Below are positions 11,260 to 20,197 of a DNA stretch of 64,000 bases, piece by piece. The stretch comes from an uncultured Anderseniella sp. GTDB lineage: Bacteria > Pseudomonadota > Alphaproteobacteria > Rhizobiales > Aestuariivirgaceae. The translations under genes and the position numbers were made by a program. Numbering within the stretch: the first letter of the stretch is position 1; each line of letters opens with the position of its first letter. Where the stretch lies: contig CANKYU010000002.1 of assembly GCA_947488295.1 (NCBI GenBank), positions 372,001-436,000 of the forward strand, read 5' to 3'. The notes under the pieces are model-generated. The model had not been told where the DNA came from and ran no database searches. It saw only the letters and a program-made list of their open reading frames with translations.

Positions 11260-12549
11260 ATGGACCGGATCAAAATCGGCGGCGGCAACGAATTGAATGG
11301 CGAAATCCCGATTTCGGGTGCGAAAAACGCCGCCCTGCCGCTGATGATCGCCAGCCTCCTGACCGCCGACACGCTGACGCTGAAAAACCTGCCCCGGCTG
11401 GCAGATGTGCAATTGCTGAAGCGCATTCTGCACAATCACGGTGTTGACCAGCGCACCGACGGCAAACGCGCCGGCCAGTGCAACCAGGCCGGTGAAACGG
11501 TGCACTTTACCGCGGCTGAAATCGTCGACACCACGGCGCCCTATAATCTGGTCTCGAAAATGCGCGCCAGTTTCTGGGTTCTGGGGCCATTGCTGGCCCG
11601 CTTTCATGATACCCGCGTCTCCCTGCCCGGCGGCTGTGCCATCGGCACCAGACCAGTGGACTTCTATCTGATGGCGCTGCGCGAGCTGGGCGCCGAACTT
11701 GACATCGAAAACGGCTATGTGGTGGCCAGGGCACCCGGCGGACTGACCGGTGCCCGGATCACGTTTCCCATGGTTTCCGTGGGAGCAACCCACACCGCCT
11801 TGATGGCCGCGACACTGGCCAGGGGCGAAACGGTGATCGAGAACGCAGCGCGCGAGCCTGAAGTCATCGATGTTGCCGACTGCCTGGTCAAGATGGGTGC
11901 CAAAATTGATGGCATCGGCACCTCGACACTGACCATTGAAGGTGTCGATGAACTGCACGGTGCGAGCCATGAAGTGCTGGCTGACCGGATCGAAACCGGC
12001 ACCTATGCCATGGCGGTGGCCATGACAGGCGGTGACGTCAAGCTGCAGGGCGGACGAGCCGACAACCTGGCCAGCGTGATTTCAGTGCTGGAACAGGCAG
12101 GCGCCACCATCGACATTGAAAACGACGGCATGCGGATCAGGCGCAACGGCAACGGCCTGAAACCGGTTGACATGGAAACCCAGCCCTACCCCGGCTTTCC
12201 GACCGATCTTCAGGCGCAGTTCATGGCGCTGATGACGCGGGCCGGCGGCACATCGGAGATTCGCGAGACGATTTTCGAAAATCGCTTCATGCATGTCCAG
12301 GAACTGGCCCGGCTGGGCGCCGACATTTCGCTCAGTGGCGATACAGCCACCGTGAAAGGCGTGGACCAGCTGCACGGGGCCGAAGTGATGGCGACCGATC
12401 TGCGCGCGTCGGTGTCTCTGGTGATTGCGGCCCTGGCGGCAGAAGGCGAAAGCATGCTGCACCGCGTCTATCACCTGGACCGCGGCTTCGAAACACTGGA
12501 AGACAAGCTGAGCGCATGTGGCGCCGATATCTCGCGCATCTCCGACTAG
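11260..12549 (+). CDS. murA: UDP-N-acetylglucosamine 1-carboxyvinyltransferase
   Basis: First committed step of peptidoglycan synthesis: transfer of enolpyruvate from PEP to UDP-GlcNAc in the cytosol. 429 aa, full length. Lys22 sits in SGAKNAALP, and the catalytic loop is [12 protein letters not shown] with Cys126, so the enzyme should be the usual fosfomycin-sensitive type. The two-domain EPSP-synthase-like repeat is complete to the [11 protein letters not shown] end. The terminator hairpin at 12599-12626 follows, so murA is probably not cotranscribed with the hisD operon. Confidence 0.96.
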   Translation: MDRIKIGGGNELNGEIPISGAKNAALPLMIASLLTADTLTLKNLPRLADVQLLKRILHNHGVDQRTDGKRAGQCNQAGETVHFTAAEIVDTTAPYNLVSKMRASFWVLGPLLARFHDTRVSLPGGCAIGTRPVDFYLMALRELGAELDIENGYVVARAPGGLTGARITFPMVSVGATHTALMAATLARGETVIENAAREPEVIDVADCLVKMGAKIDGIGTSTLTIEGVDELHGASHEVLADRIETGTYAMAVAMTGGDVKLQGGRADNLASVISVLEQAGATIDIENDGMRIRRNGNGLKPVDMETQPYPGFPTDLQAQFMALMTRAGGTSEIRETIFENRFMHVQELARLGADISLSGDTATVKGVDQLHGAEVMATDLRASVSLVIAALAAEGESMLHRVYHLDRGFETLEDKLSACGADISRISD

Positions 12550-12598
12550 GACCCTGGCGTCTTTGTCACGCTGACTCTTTAAAAACCGTCAGGTTTAT

Positions 12599-12626
12599 GG
12601 TTTCTGGTTGCTGCAACCGGAAAACC
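12599..12626 (+). terminator. Terminator-like hairpin after murA
   Basis: GGTTT and GGTTG (12599-12603, 12606-12610) pair with CAACC and AAACC (12614-12618, 12622-12626) around a 3-nt loop. There is no long T-run. The 20 nt leading into it resemble those leading into the hairpin at 6144. Confidence 0.5.
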
Positions 12627-12664
12627 TCCTGTTATTGGGCAACCACCAAGAAGCGACAAACAAG

Positions 12665-13129
12665 ATGGGCGACACTCCCGCTATAAAAATTGCTGCGCTG
12701 GACGAAGAGGATCTGGCCGTCATCTCTGCGCATCTGCAAGATGCGGTGTTGCCGGTGGGCGACCTGCGCTGGATGAAAACGGCAGGCAAACTGTCGATTG
12801 TGGCCAACCGCTATGTTCATTTCGGCAACAGGGGCGGCACCGGCGAGCGGCGGCTGTGCGGGGTGCAGATATCCCGGGTGCGCCGCGTCAGCGCCCGCAA
12901 CATCATCATGAGCGACAAGACGGCAATCGTTTCCCTGCTTGCCATGACGTTCGTTGCAGGCGCCGAAGCCCCGGAAGGTATTATCGAACTGTCATTTGCA
13001 GGTGGTGGTGCGGTACGTATCGAGGTTGAGTGTATTGAAGTGGCGATGGCGGACCTGAGTGAAGCCTGGCCGGCGCGGGCGCGGCCGGACCATGACACAG
13101 GAACCGACGCAAAGGACGCATCCGAATGA
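12665..13129 (+). CDS. DUF2948 family protein
   Basis: 154-residue cytosolic protein. The segments ALDEEDLAVISAHLQDAV (about 10-27) and LSIVANRYVHF are the signature of DUF2948, which in alphaproteobacteria is found directly before hisD. The biochemical role is unknown. The ATG at 12665 fits the family start; an upstream in-frame start at 12608 would lie within the hairpin after murA. Its stop overlaps the hisD start (ATGA). Confidence 0.88.
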   Translation: MGDTPAIKIAALDEEDLAVISAHLQDAVLPVGDLRWMKTAGKLSIVANRYVHFGNRGGTGERRLCGVQISRVRRVSARNIIMSDKTAIVSLLAMTFVAGAEAPEGIIELSFAGGGAVRIEVECIEVAMADLSEAWPARARPDHDTGTDAKDASE

Positions 13130-14421
13130 CACGCCGGCTGAACATCAACGATAGCGGTTTCGAGGCCGACTTCGCCAGGCTGCTGGGCGACAAGCGCGAA
13201 CAGGCCGCGGACGTCAATGACGCCGTGGCAGGCATTCTTTCCGACGTCAGAACCCGCGGTGACGCGGCGGTGCGCGAATATACCAGCCGCTTCGACGGCT
13301 TTGATCTGCCTGCCGCAGGTGCCCGCCTGTCTGCGGATCAAATCGAACTGGAAGCCGACAAATGCCCGGCCGATGTTCTGGCTGCGCTCAAGGCCGCCGC
13401 GGCCCGGATCCAGGCCTATCATCAGCGCCAGGTACCGGGCAGCGAGCGCTACACCGATGACCAGGGCGTCGAGCTCGGTCATCGCTGGAGCGCCGTTCAG
13501 GCCGCCGGGCTTTACGTGCCGGGCGGACTTGCCGCCTATCCGTCTTCGGTGCTGATGAATGCCATCCCGGCGCACGTGGCAGGTGTTGAGCGCCTGGTCA
13601 TGGTGGTGCCGACGCCGAAGGGTGTCATCAATGCCCAGGTGATCGCGGCGGCGCGCATTGCCGGTGTTACCGAGATCCACACCATTGGCGGGGCGCAGGC
13701 GATAGCGGCGCTGGCCTATGGCACGGAAACGATCGAGCCGGTCGCCAAGATCGTCGGCCCCGGCAATGCCTTTGTGGCGGCAGCCAAGAAACAGGTGTTC
13801 GGCACCGTCGGCATCGACATGATTGCCGGCCCGTCGGAGGTTCTGGTGATGGCCGACGCCAGCGCCAATGCTGGCTGGATTGCGGCTGACCTTCTGGCGC
13901 AGGCTGAACATGATCCCTCGGCCCAGTCGATCCTGATATGCGACAGCGAACAACTGGCGCGCGACGTGTCGGACGCGGTTGATGCCCAGCTTGCAACCTT
14001 GCCGAAGGCGGAGATTGCCGGGACGAGCTGGCGCGAGTTCGGCTGTATCATTGTGGTCGACACTCTCAAGGATGCAGTGCCGCTGGTGGACCGGCTGGCG
14101 CCGGAGCATCTTGAAATCGTGTGCGAGAACGAGGACGAAATTGCCGCAGAAGTGCACAATGCAGGCGCCATATTCCTGGGCGCATTCACACCCGAAGCCG
14201 TCGGCGATTATGTCGGCGGGCCCAATCACGTGCTGCCGACGGCGCGCAGTGCCAGGTATTCCTCCGGGCTCAACGTGCTCGACTTCATGAAACGCACATC
14301 GATTTTGAAATGCAGCGCAGATGCGTTGCGGGCCATTGGCCCGGATGCCATTACCATCGGGCGTGCTGAAGGGCTGGAAGCCCATGCGCGGTCGGTCGCC
14401 ATGCGGTTGAACTTGCCCTGA
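13126..14421 (+). CDS. hisD: Histidinol dehydrogenase
   Basis: NAD-dependent, zinc-dependent enzyme that oxidises L-histidinol to L-histidine in the last two steps of histidine synthesis. 431 aa, full length. Conserved parts include [38 protein letters not shown], the zinc/substrate site QAEHDPSAQ, and the C-terminal [10 protein letters not shown]. No other his genes are adjacent. It is the middle of a compact group: DUF2948, hisD, UPF0262, phosphatase. Confidence 0.97.
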   Translation: MTRRLNINDSGFEADFARLLGDKREQAADVNDAVAGILSDVRTRGDAAVREYTSRFDGFDLPAAGARLSADQIELEADKCPADVLAALKAAAARIQAYHQRQVPGSERYTDDQGVELGHRWSAVQAAGLYVPGGLAAYPSSVLMNAIPAHVAGVERLVMVVPTPKGVINAQVIAAARIAGVTEIHTIGGAQAIAALAYGTETIEPVAKIVGPGNAFVAAAKKQVFGTVGIDMIAGPSEVLVMADASANAGWIAADLLAQAEHDPSAQSILICDSEQLARDVSDAVDAQLATLPKAEIAGTSWREFGCIIVVDTLKDAVPLVDRLAPEHLEIVCENEDEIAAEVHNAGAIFLGAFTPEAVGDYVGGPNHVLPTARSARYSSGLNVLDFMKRTSILKCSADALRAIGPDAITIGRAEGLEAHARSVAMRLNLP

Positions 14422-14483
14422 TCCTGCAAATAAGGCAGTTAAATCGCGCCACACGCACCGCAAACGCTTCGGAAGCCGGGGAT

Positions 14484-14960
14484 ATGGACACCGACAACAA
14501 CAGACTGGTCGCCGTCAACCTGGACAGCACGCTGTCCAAGACCTTTTCTGCCGACGTCGACCATGAGCGAAAAGTGGCGATCTACGACCTGATCGAGAGC
14601 AACTCGTTCCGCGTGGTCGGCAAGCCAGACGGCCCCTATTCCCTCAACCTGTCCATCGACGGGACAAAGCTGGTGTTCAATGTGTGCAGCGAGGCCGGCG
14701 ACACCCTGAGCGTGATTGCGCTGGCCCTGTCGCCGCTGCGGCGCATCGTGAAAGATTATTACGGCATCTGTGAAAGCTATTATCAGGCCATCCGCACCGC
14801 GACGCCGAGCCAGATCGAAACCATCGACATGGCCCGGCGCGGCCTGCACAATGAGGGCAGCCAGGTGCTGATGGACCGGCTGGACGGCAAGATTGCGGTG
14901 GATTTCGACACAGCCCGGCGCCTGTTCACGCTGGTATGCGTGCTGCACTGGCGCGGATGA
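14484..14960 (+). CDS. UPF0262 family protein
   Basis: 158-residue conserved alphaproteobacterial protein of unknown function (pattern [19 protein letters not shown] ... [14 protein letters not shown]). It has no signal peptide. The ATG follows GGGG at a good distance. It sits 62 nt after hisD and 13 nt before the phosphatase gene, an order well conserved in Rhizobiales. Confidence 0.9.
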   Translation: MDTDNNRLVAVNLDSTLSKTFSADVDHERKVAIYDLIESNSFRVVGKPDGPYSLNLSIDGTKLVFNVCSEAGDTLSVIALALSPLRRIVKDYYGICESYYQAIRTATPSQIETIDMARRGLHNEGSQVLMDRLDGKIAVDFDTARRLFTLVCVLHWRG

Positions 14961-14973
14961 GGAGTTCCGCCAC

Positions 14974-15423
14974 ATGAGCGCGGACCTGCCAGGCGCTGTG
15001 CTGTTCTGCTGTTCACACAACGCCATCCGCTCGCCCATGGCCGAGGGCATCATGAAGTATTATTACGGCCACCGGGTGTTTGTGGACAGTTGCGGGGTGC
15101 GTCCCACTGAACGCAACGAGTTCATTGTCGAGGTTCTGGACGAAATCGGTGTCGACATTTCCAAGCACAAGGCCAAGTCGTTCGACGACCTTGTCGATTC
15201 CAGTTTCGATCTGGTGGTGTCGCTGTCTCCCGAAGCCCACCACAAGGCCATGGAACTGACCCGCACCATGGCCATTGACGTGGTGTACTGGCCGACCATC
15301 GACCCGTCTTTAGAAATGGGCAGCCGGGAGCAGGTGCTGGATGCCTACCGTACCTGCCGGGACCATCTCATCAAGCGGATGCGTGACCGCTTCGGCGAGA
15401 CCGGCCTGCCGAAACTGAGATGA
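14974..15423 (+). CDS. Low-molecular-weight phosphatase family protein
   Basis: 149-residue LMW-PTP-fold protein. The P-loop C-X5-R is Cys13 to Arg19 (CSHNAIRS), and a late DP pair (TIDPS) can serve as general acid. It may dephosphorylate tyrosine or act like an arsenate reductase; no ars genes are nearby. The start at 14974 puts the P-loop at the usual position; a longer start would add residues read from the end of the UPF0262 gene. Confidence 0.87.
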   Translation: MSADLPGAVLFCCSHNAIRSPMAEGIMKYYYGHRVFVDSCGVRPTERNEFIVEVLDEIGVDISKHKAKSFDDLVDSSFDLVVSLSPEAHHKAMELTRTMAIDVVYWPTIDPSLEMGSREQVLDAYRTCRDHLIKRMRDRFGETGLPKLR

Positions 15424-15478
15424 GGAGGCGCAAGGTTTTGCGTGGTGCTGGACAATTGCCCAGAATCTGTAGCACATA

Positions 15479-15545
15479 CGCGTCAATCCAAAGCGCTTCC
15501 CGAAAAGTGAGCAACGGTTTTCGGATCAAAAAGCGCGTCAATCCA
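15479..15545. repeat. Palindromic repeat flanked by 12-bp direct repeats
   Basis: CGCGTCAATCCA occurs at 15479-15490 and again at 15534-15545. Between them lies an imperfect inverted repeat, AAGCGCTT-CCGAAAA (15491-15506) against TTTTCGG-AAGCGC (15518-15536). The form is that of a REP/MITE-like unit with a target duplication. Related CCGAAAA/TTTTCGG palindromes are common between genes in Rhizobiales. Confidence 0.55.
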
Positions 15546-15572
15546 GAATGAGGGTTCAAGAGGCTCAAGCAC

Positions 15573-16199
15573 ATGTCGACTTCCGATGCAAAGCTGGTAC
15601 TGGCCAGTTCGTCACCGCGCAGGCTGGCACTTATTGAACAGGTGGGCATGTATCCGGACCTGCTCAACCCGGTGGATATTGACGAGACACGGCGCAAGCG
15701 GGAATCGCCCAGGGCGCTGTCGCTGCGCCTCGCCCGCGAGAAGGCCCAGGCCGCACGCGCGGCACCGCTGGTGCGCAATCTGGGGGAAAACGTCTTTGTC
15801 CTGGCTGCCGATACGGTGGTCAGTGTCGGGCGCCGGGTGATTGACAAGCCGCAGTCCACAGACGAGGCGCGTGATGCGCTGCGGCTGTTGTCGGGGCGCT
15901 CGCACCGGGTGTTCACCACCATTGCCGTGGTGTCGCCGGACGGGCGCGAACGCTCCAGGGTGGTGGACACCAAGGTCCGTTTCAAGCGGCTGGTGCGGTC
16001 TGACATGGATGCCTATCTGATGAGTGACGAGTGGCGCGGCAAAGCCGGCGGATACGCCATCCAGGGCAAGGCGGCAGCCTTCGTGCGCTGGATGAGCGGA
16101 TCGTATACCGGCGTGGTCGGTCTGCCGCTGCATGAGACCGTGCAGATGCTGCAGGCCGGCGGATATCCTGTCTACGGAAAGTGGGTGACGGAGACCTGA
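15573..16199 (+). CDS. maf: Maf-type nucleoside triphosphate pyrophosphatase
   Basis: Hydrolyses non-canonical or methylated nucleoside triphosphates to monophosphates (house cleaning, also linked to septum control). 208 aa with the N-terminal [16 protein letters not shown] loop, the catalytic AADTVVSV strand, the [15 protein letters not shown] helix and the [12 protein letters not shown] segment. It is followed after 1 nt by yacG, the usual alphaproteobacterial pair. The 12-bp repeat unit at 15479-15545 lies just upstream. Confidence 0.94.
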   Translation: MSTSDAKLVLASSSPRRLALIEQVGMYPDLLNPVDIDETRRKRESPRALSLRLAREKAQAARAAPLVRNLGENVFVLAADTVVSVGRRVIDKPQSTDEARDALRLLSGRSHRVFTTIAVVSPDGRERSRVVDTKVRFKRLVRSDMDAYLMSDEWRGKAGGYAIQGKAAAFVRWMSGSYTGVVGLPLHETVQMLQAGGYPVYGKWVTET

Positions 16200-16200
16200 G

Positions 16201-16455
16201 ATGAGCGATCCACGAGACACAGGCGGCAAGAAGCCCGAACCGCCGATAAGACTGCGCACCAGGCGCCCGTGCCCGTTGTGCCAGCAGCCGTCGAAACAGA
16301 AGTATCATCCGTTCTGTTCAGCGCGGTGCGCCGACATCGACCTGCACCGCTGGCTCGGCGGCCAGTATGCCATTCCGGCCGCCGATCCGCCTGATTTTGA
16401 CGAGACCGGAGAGACCCTGTCGCCGAAGCGCGATGAGGGCGGCGAGACCACCTGA
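16201..16455 (+). CDS. yacG: DNA gyrase inhibitor / zinc-binding protein YacG
   Basis: 84-residue zinc-finger protein. The four ligands are Cys24 and Cys27 (CPLC) and Cys39 and Cys43 (CSARC), followed by the family's [15 protein letters not shown] segment. In E. coli YacG binds GyrB and blocks DNA binding. It begins one base after the maf stop. Confidence 0.92.
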   Translation: MSDPRDTGGKKPEPPIRLRTRRPCPLCQQPSKQKYHPFCSARCADIDLHRWLGGQYAIPAADPPDFDETGETLSPKRDEGGETT

Positions 16456-16590
16456 ACCGCGCGCCGGGCAGCCAGGCGCCAGGCTTTAAGAAAACCGTCA
16501 TGATGTATGTGGGATGATGCTGGACAGGTGCCGGACGATCACCTATAAACCGCTGCGGTCGCATGAGAGATTCTTCATGGCGCCCCGTAT

Positions 16591-16666
16591 GCCCAGGTAG
16601 CTCAGTTGGTAGAGCAGCGGATTGAAAATCCGCGTGTCGGTGGTTCGATTCCGCCCCTGGGCACCA
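16591..16666 (+). tRNA. tRNA-Phe (GAA)
   Basis: 76 nt, acceptor GCCCAGG/CCTGGGC, anticodon loop with GAA, T loop GTTCGATTC, encoded CCA. It forms the left border of the AT-rich peptidase island; no integrase follows. Confidence 0.97.
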
Positions 16667-16957
16667 TTTTTGTTACCATTGGTGAATGTTACAACTCAGG
16701 GCTTGAAGTATCTTAGACGTGTTGAGATGCGCACTATCGGCATTTGTGCGCCAAATCGTTGGACACTGTGACCTGCCAGGTCGAATGTACTTATTGCCTC
16801 AAACATCAGTGACTGATTGACAATCAGGAATGATGCTCTAATGCAATAATCCAGAACTAGCACAAGGTACTATTGCTTAATTGTTTTCGCCGACTATCCG
16901 CCTAATTCGATGCAGCTCATGCTTTCGCCTATCCCAAACGACCGCTGGCAATTCATA
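16667..16957. other. AT-rich gap at the island border
   Basis: 291 bp without a supported gene. Base composition falls here from the GC-rich core to the AT-rich island. I see no copy of the tRNA end, no insertion-sequence ends and no reading frame worth calling. Confidence 0.5.
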
Positions 16958-17290
16958 TCAGTTTGACCTCAAGGGATTCTTGATCGAGAAGTTGTCAGGT
17001 TGACTGCCGCCCACAATGTCTTGCCACGTGTACTGAAGTTCAATTCCCTTTGGGAAAAACCCCTTGCAGTTATCTGGTGAATTGCGAACAAATTCCAGTT
17101 CAACGCCATCTGCTTTGTCTTCGACTTGAACTTCGAAATCCTCCTTTTGGGTGCATCCACCAGTTCTCACAACAATTGTTACTCCGTCTTCGTCAGCAAC
17201 CATTCCAAGCAGTTGCTCGGCAGCGCAGGCAAACACCGGGGCAGTCAACATAATGCTGATCATGCCCCAGGTTGCCGAAGCAAGCCTCAC
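16958..17290 (-). CDS. Small exported cysteine-containing protein, coupled to a peptidase
   Basis: 110 residues if read from the GTG at 17290, whose bases overlap the stop of the upstream peptidase gene as GTGA. Residues 1-24 look like a signal peptide (MISIMLTAPVFACAA). The mature part is acidic with two later cysteines (GGCTQKEDF and NSPDNCKG), which could form a disulfide. An internal ATG at 17263 is the alternative start. Tight coupling to an S1 peptidase suggests an inhibitor, chaperone or accessory chain, but no family is recognised. It is the last gene of the unit beginning at 18747. Confidence 0.6.
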   Translation of the reverse strand: MRLASATWGMISIMLTAPVFACAAEQLLGMVADEDGVTIVVRTGGCTQKEDFEVQVEDKADGVELEFVRNSPDNCKGFFPKGIELQYTWQDIVGGSQPDNFSIKNPLRSN

Positions 17291-18369
17291 TGACCTGAAC
17301 CAATGGCTGCCAGGAATTCCGATGCATAGGTAATATCTTCGCCCCTGCATCCGTCTTCTGCACATCTTTTTGATTTTAAACATGGCGAGAACTGACTGAA
17401 ATCCTCTTCTCCACGCACTAGGATACCCTCCACAAACAGTTTTCCTGCGGAAAGCGCTTCCGAGTTGAACGCAGGTGATCCTGAATTACCCCCATATGTA
17501 TCAGGATTTGCGACAAAGAAGGAAGCGTTAAGCGAGCGAACCACGCCACCCGGTGTTACCTTTAGTGGCAAACCCATGGGATGTCCGACAACGGTCACCG
17601 CGTCACCTACATCAATTCGACCTTGTTTCCGCACTTCCACAATCGGTACATCATCTGTTATCTCACGGTCTACCTTTATGATCCGCCAGTCACTGTTGTC
17701 GGGTCCATTCAGCTCACCATCAATTATCGATTTGCAATTATAGACTTTCGACTTTTTGACACTCTTGTGCGGTTTTTCATCAGCCGCATTCATATTAAAA
17801 CCAAAGACGAAACTGGTCTTGCTGCATTTGATTGGCGTTTTAATACAATGACCAGCCGTAGCAATCAAATCGGTGCCAACTCGGAATGCACTACAGAATC
17901 CCGGGGCCGGCTCCTTGTGAAATCGCTCTGAACTACAAAGCCCCAAAGTTGCTCCCGGCAGATTGTAACTTTCAGTAGATCCATTGGCCAGAAGGTCAGA
18001 TTTATCCAGCACCAGCGCTACGGACTTAGCGGCCTTTTTCTCTTGGGCCGTGGCTTCGTAGAGGTTCTTTCGGTCGTCATCGCCATAGCCATAGATCACT
18101 TTGGCATCAATGACAGATTTCATGTTCTTTTGAGTGCTCTGCAACAGATCGTCAATCGCCTTCTGTTGTGCCGCACTCAAGGACTTTTTATCACTTTGAC
18201 CGTAAATGGCCTGGACTTGCTCAAGAGCCTTGATCGTCTTGGTAACGTCAAGTTGGAACTGCTCGAGATTATTGCCGTTTGTCTGGTCAACCTCACCAGC
18301 GGCTACCGGTACCCAAGCCATTATTGCGGTCAGACATAACGCCGAACCAAGGTTTTTTATGAAATACAT
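17287..18369 (-). CDS. Secreted trypsin-fold (S1) serine peptidase with N-terminal prodomain
   Basis: 360-residue exported peptidase. The start at 18369 is fixed by AGGAGG six bases upstream. The signal peptide is residues 1-24, then comes a helical, charged prodomain (about 30-130). The catalytic domain shows His174 (ATAGHC), Asp227 (NSDWRI) and Ser296 (GGNSGSP). The GNSGSP form and the lack of an IIGG-type activation site place it nearer the V8/glutamyl-endopeptidase-like bacterial S1 enzymes than classical trypsin. It is the middle gene of a three-gene minus-strand unit that starts behind the 17-bp repeat at 18800-18816. Confidence 0.85.
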   Translation of the reverse strand: MYFIKNLGSALCLTAIMAWVPVAAGEVDQTNGNNLEQFQLDVTKTIKALEQVQAIYGQSDKKSLSAAQQKAIDDLLQSTQKNMKSVIDAKVIYGYGDDDRKNLYEATAQEKKAAKSVALVLDKSDLLANGSTESYNLPGATLGLCSSERFHKEPAPGFCSAFRVGTDLIATAGHCIKTPIKCSKTSFVFGFNMNAADEKPHKSVKKSKVYNCKSIIDGELNGPDNSDWRIIKVDREITDDVPIVEVRKQGRIDVGDAVTVVGHPMGLPLKVTPGGVVRSLNASFFVANPDTYGGNSGSPAFNSEALSAGKLFVEGILVRGEEDFSQFSPCLKSKRCAEDGCRGEDITYASEFLAAIGSGQ

Positions 18370-18438
18370 TCGTTTCCTCCTTTTCATATCAGTTGCGAAA
18401 TTAATGTTGCGACAAGTTTGCAGTTTCATGCCTGTGTA

Positions 18439-18747
18439 TTATTGACGGTAATTGCGCGCACCCTCCAATTGAGCCCAGGTAGGATCTTCTGCGTTCGAAT
18501 TCAGATAACTGTAAAGCGCTGACGGATTTGCAAACCTTCGGCCTAGACCCAGTCTCGCCTCATCTTTTCGAGTAAACTGGAGCTCTTTCTGGATTGAACC
18601 GTACTTCTGCAGACCCTCTTCGGTCGTAGACCGGAGCAGCGACTGATCCAGACGATCATGGGGTTTTTCTTTCTGTTGCGCTGCCGCGTTGTCTGCAAAT
18701 ACCTGGGCGGCGAACAGCAACACCAATGGTCTGCCCCAAACCCTCAT
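18439..18747 (-). CDS. Small exported protein, first gene of a peptidase unit
   Basis: 102 residues. The start is set by GGGAGG five bases before the ATG at 18747. A signal peptide ends near residue 23 (ADNAAA). The mature chain is short, charged and helical (DRLDQSLLRSTTEEGLQKYG), with no cysteines and no known family. It lies 69 nt upstream of the S1 peptidase gene on the same strand, so it may be a chaperone or propeptide-like partner. The operator-like 17-bp direct repeat lies 52 nt before the start. Confidence 0.65.
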   Translation of the reverse strand: MRVWGRPLVLLFAAQVFADNAAAQQKEKPHDRLDQSLLRSTTEEGLQKYGSIQKELQFTRKDEARLGLGRRFANPSALYSYLNSNAEDPTWAQLEGARNYRQ

Positions 18748-18799
18748 AAGATCCTCCCACATCGAAAACGACTGATCGAGAGGATCGAAACAGCACCGC

Positions 18800-18816
18800 T
18801 GTGAATTCAACGTGAA
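18800..18816 (-). promoter_or_regulatory. 11-bp-period direct repeat, operator copy 1
   Basis: Minus-strand 17-mer TTCACGTTGAATTCACA. The two TTCAC units are 11 bp apart. It ends 52 nt before the ATG at 18747. It is identical over 16 of 17 bases to copy 3. Confidence 0.7.
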
Positions 18817-18917
18817 TTCGGCAATCTCTACGTCATCGTGACACACCAGGATTTGGCGCATCGCTTGCCTGTCCGGAAACTGTCATTGAACAGGGTAGAG
18901 TGGGCCATGAAAATCGA

Positions 18918-18934
18918 ATCACGATGCATTCACG
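18918..18934 (+). promoter_or_regulatory. 11-bp-period direct repeat, operator copy 2
   Basis: ATCACGATGCATTCACG. TCACG units start at 18919 and 18930. It ends 51 nt before the lipoprotein start at 18986, in the same divergent gap as copy 1. Confidence 0.7.
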
Positions 18935-18985
18935 CTCTCCAATCAAAATTGCAACTAAGACAGGCAAACTACTGGGGAGACTGAC

Positions 18986-20197
18986 ATGTCAAAGGCGGGA
19001 AAAAAGTGCGAGAGCGCTAAGCACCAACTAATAAAAACAATGTGGGTCAAAAGGGCGCAGCGCCTTGTAGCGATGGGCTTTTGCGCCGGGCTCGCAGCCT
19101 GTGCAACTGTCCACTCCACAAATCTTGATGACATCGAACGCAGCAATATCAGAACCGGTGGATTGATCTATCACCTGCCGATGACCCTGATCGATGTCAA
19201 GCTAACGCCTTGGTACTACAAAACCGATGACAAGCCGAACCACAAAGGCGGCGTACAATACCTTTCCCTGGAAATTGAGGGAGAGGAAAACATTCCTGAT
19301 CCTCAGGGGGGCAGCTTTGTACTGCAATACGCTCCGGATCCATTCTCCACCGACCGAATCTGCGCCGCTGTGTCCAAAACAGGTTTGCTGCAATCAGTCG
19401 AAACCGCCACGGACAACAAGCTACCTGAAATTGCTATTTCACTGGCACGACTCGCGGGTCGGTTGTCAGGCAGCTCCCCGTTCGCAGCAGCTAACGACGA
19501 AGAAAGCCCAGGATCGGGAAACTTAATCAAAGATCCCAAAAAAGCGATTGAGGTTACAATCAATCCGTTGAGCGAAAGAGATTTGAATTCACTAAACCAA
19601 ATAGTGCAAAGAACATTTGTCGGTTACATCCCTACAGATATGAAGGACTACAAATTCAATATTAATGTCCCATTCGCTGATTCACTGGCCGATGACAAAC
19701 GTGAGACGTGCCCGGCCGGCAGCGTTTGTTACAGGACAGCGATGCAACTGCCAGTCGAGATCGAGAACCAGGATTCCGGTGAACGCGAAGTAGATTATGC
19801 AACTGTGATTAATCAGAAAATTCTTGGTAACGTAAAAATTGAGAGGGCATTGTTCGTTGAGAAAATAACCAAACTTGGTTTCAATGAAGGTGTCTTGACT
19901 TCCATGGCAATCAAAAAGCCCAGCGAGGCTCTTGAGGCCGCCAAGTTGCCATTGTCGATCGTTGATGCTGTCACGACAGCAGCTCTATCGGCACCTTCTC
20001 AAGCTGTGGGAACAGCCGTGGGCGGATTGACCGGCACCGAAAGAACCAAACTGATTGAGGAGATGAAGACCAACACTGCAAATCTCAAAACTCTGCAAGA
20101 CGACCTGCGCGAGTTAAGGGACGACGGAATTGCTGCTGATCAGACCACCAACGACGCCTTCAAGTTAAAGTGCACCGGCGTGAGCGGAACTGACTAA
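18986..20197 (+). CDS. Predicted lipoprotein of the peptidase island
   Basis: 403 residues. GGGGAG lies before the ATG at 18986. After a basic n-region comes a hydrophobic stretch and the lipobox LAAC, with Cys39 as the lipid site, so the protein is predicted membrane-anchored on the outer side of the inner membrane or in the outer membrane. Residues 45-290 are mixed alpha/beta, and the C-terminus (about 340-395) has helical, coiled-coil-like heptads (KLIEEMKTNTANLKTLQDDLRELRDD). No family is recognised. The stop shares a base with the next start (TAATG), which couples it to the S1 peptidase downstream, so it may hold or guide that enzyme at the cell surface. Confidence 0.7.
   Translation: MSKAGKKCESAKHQLIKTMWVKRAQRLVAMGFCAGLAACATVHSTNLDDIERSNIRTGGLIYHLPMTLIDVKLTPWYYKTDDKPNHKGGVQYLSLEIEGEENIPDPQGGSFVLQYAPDPFSTDRICAAVSKTGLLQSVETATDNKLPEIAISLARLAGRLSGSSPFAAANDEESPGSGNLIKDPKKAIEVTINPLSERDLNSLNQIVQRTFVGYIPTDMKDYKFNINVPFADSLADDKRETCPAGSVCYRTAMQLPVEIENQDSGEREVDYATVINQKILGNVKIERALFVEKITKLGFNEGVLTSMAIKKPSEALEAAKLPLSIVDAVTTAALSAPSQAVGTAVGGLTGTERTKLIEEMKTNTANLKTLQDDLRELRDDGIAADQTTNDAFKLKCTGVSGTD

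Noticed and set aside
12817..14463. Long open frame of 548 codons on the minus strand
   Set aside because: It lies opposite hisD and DUF2948, both certain genes. The length is a side effect of high GC, and the product is low-complexity without motifs.
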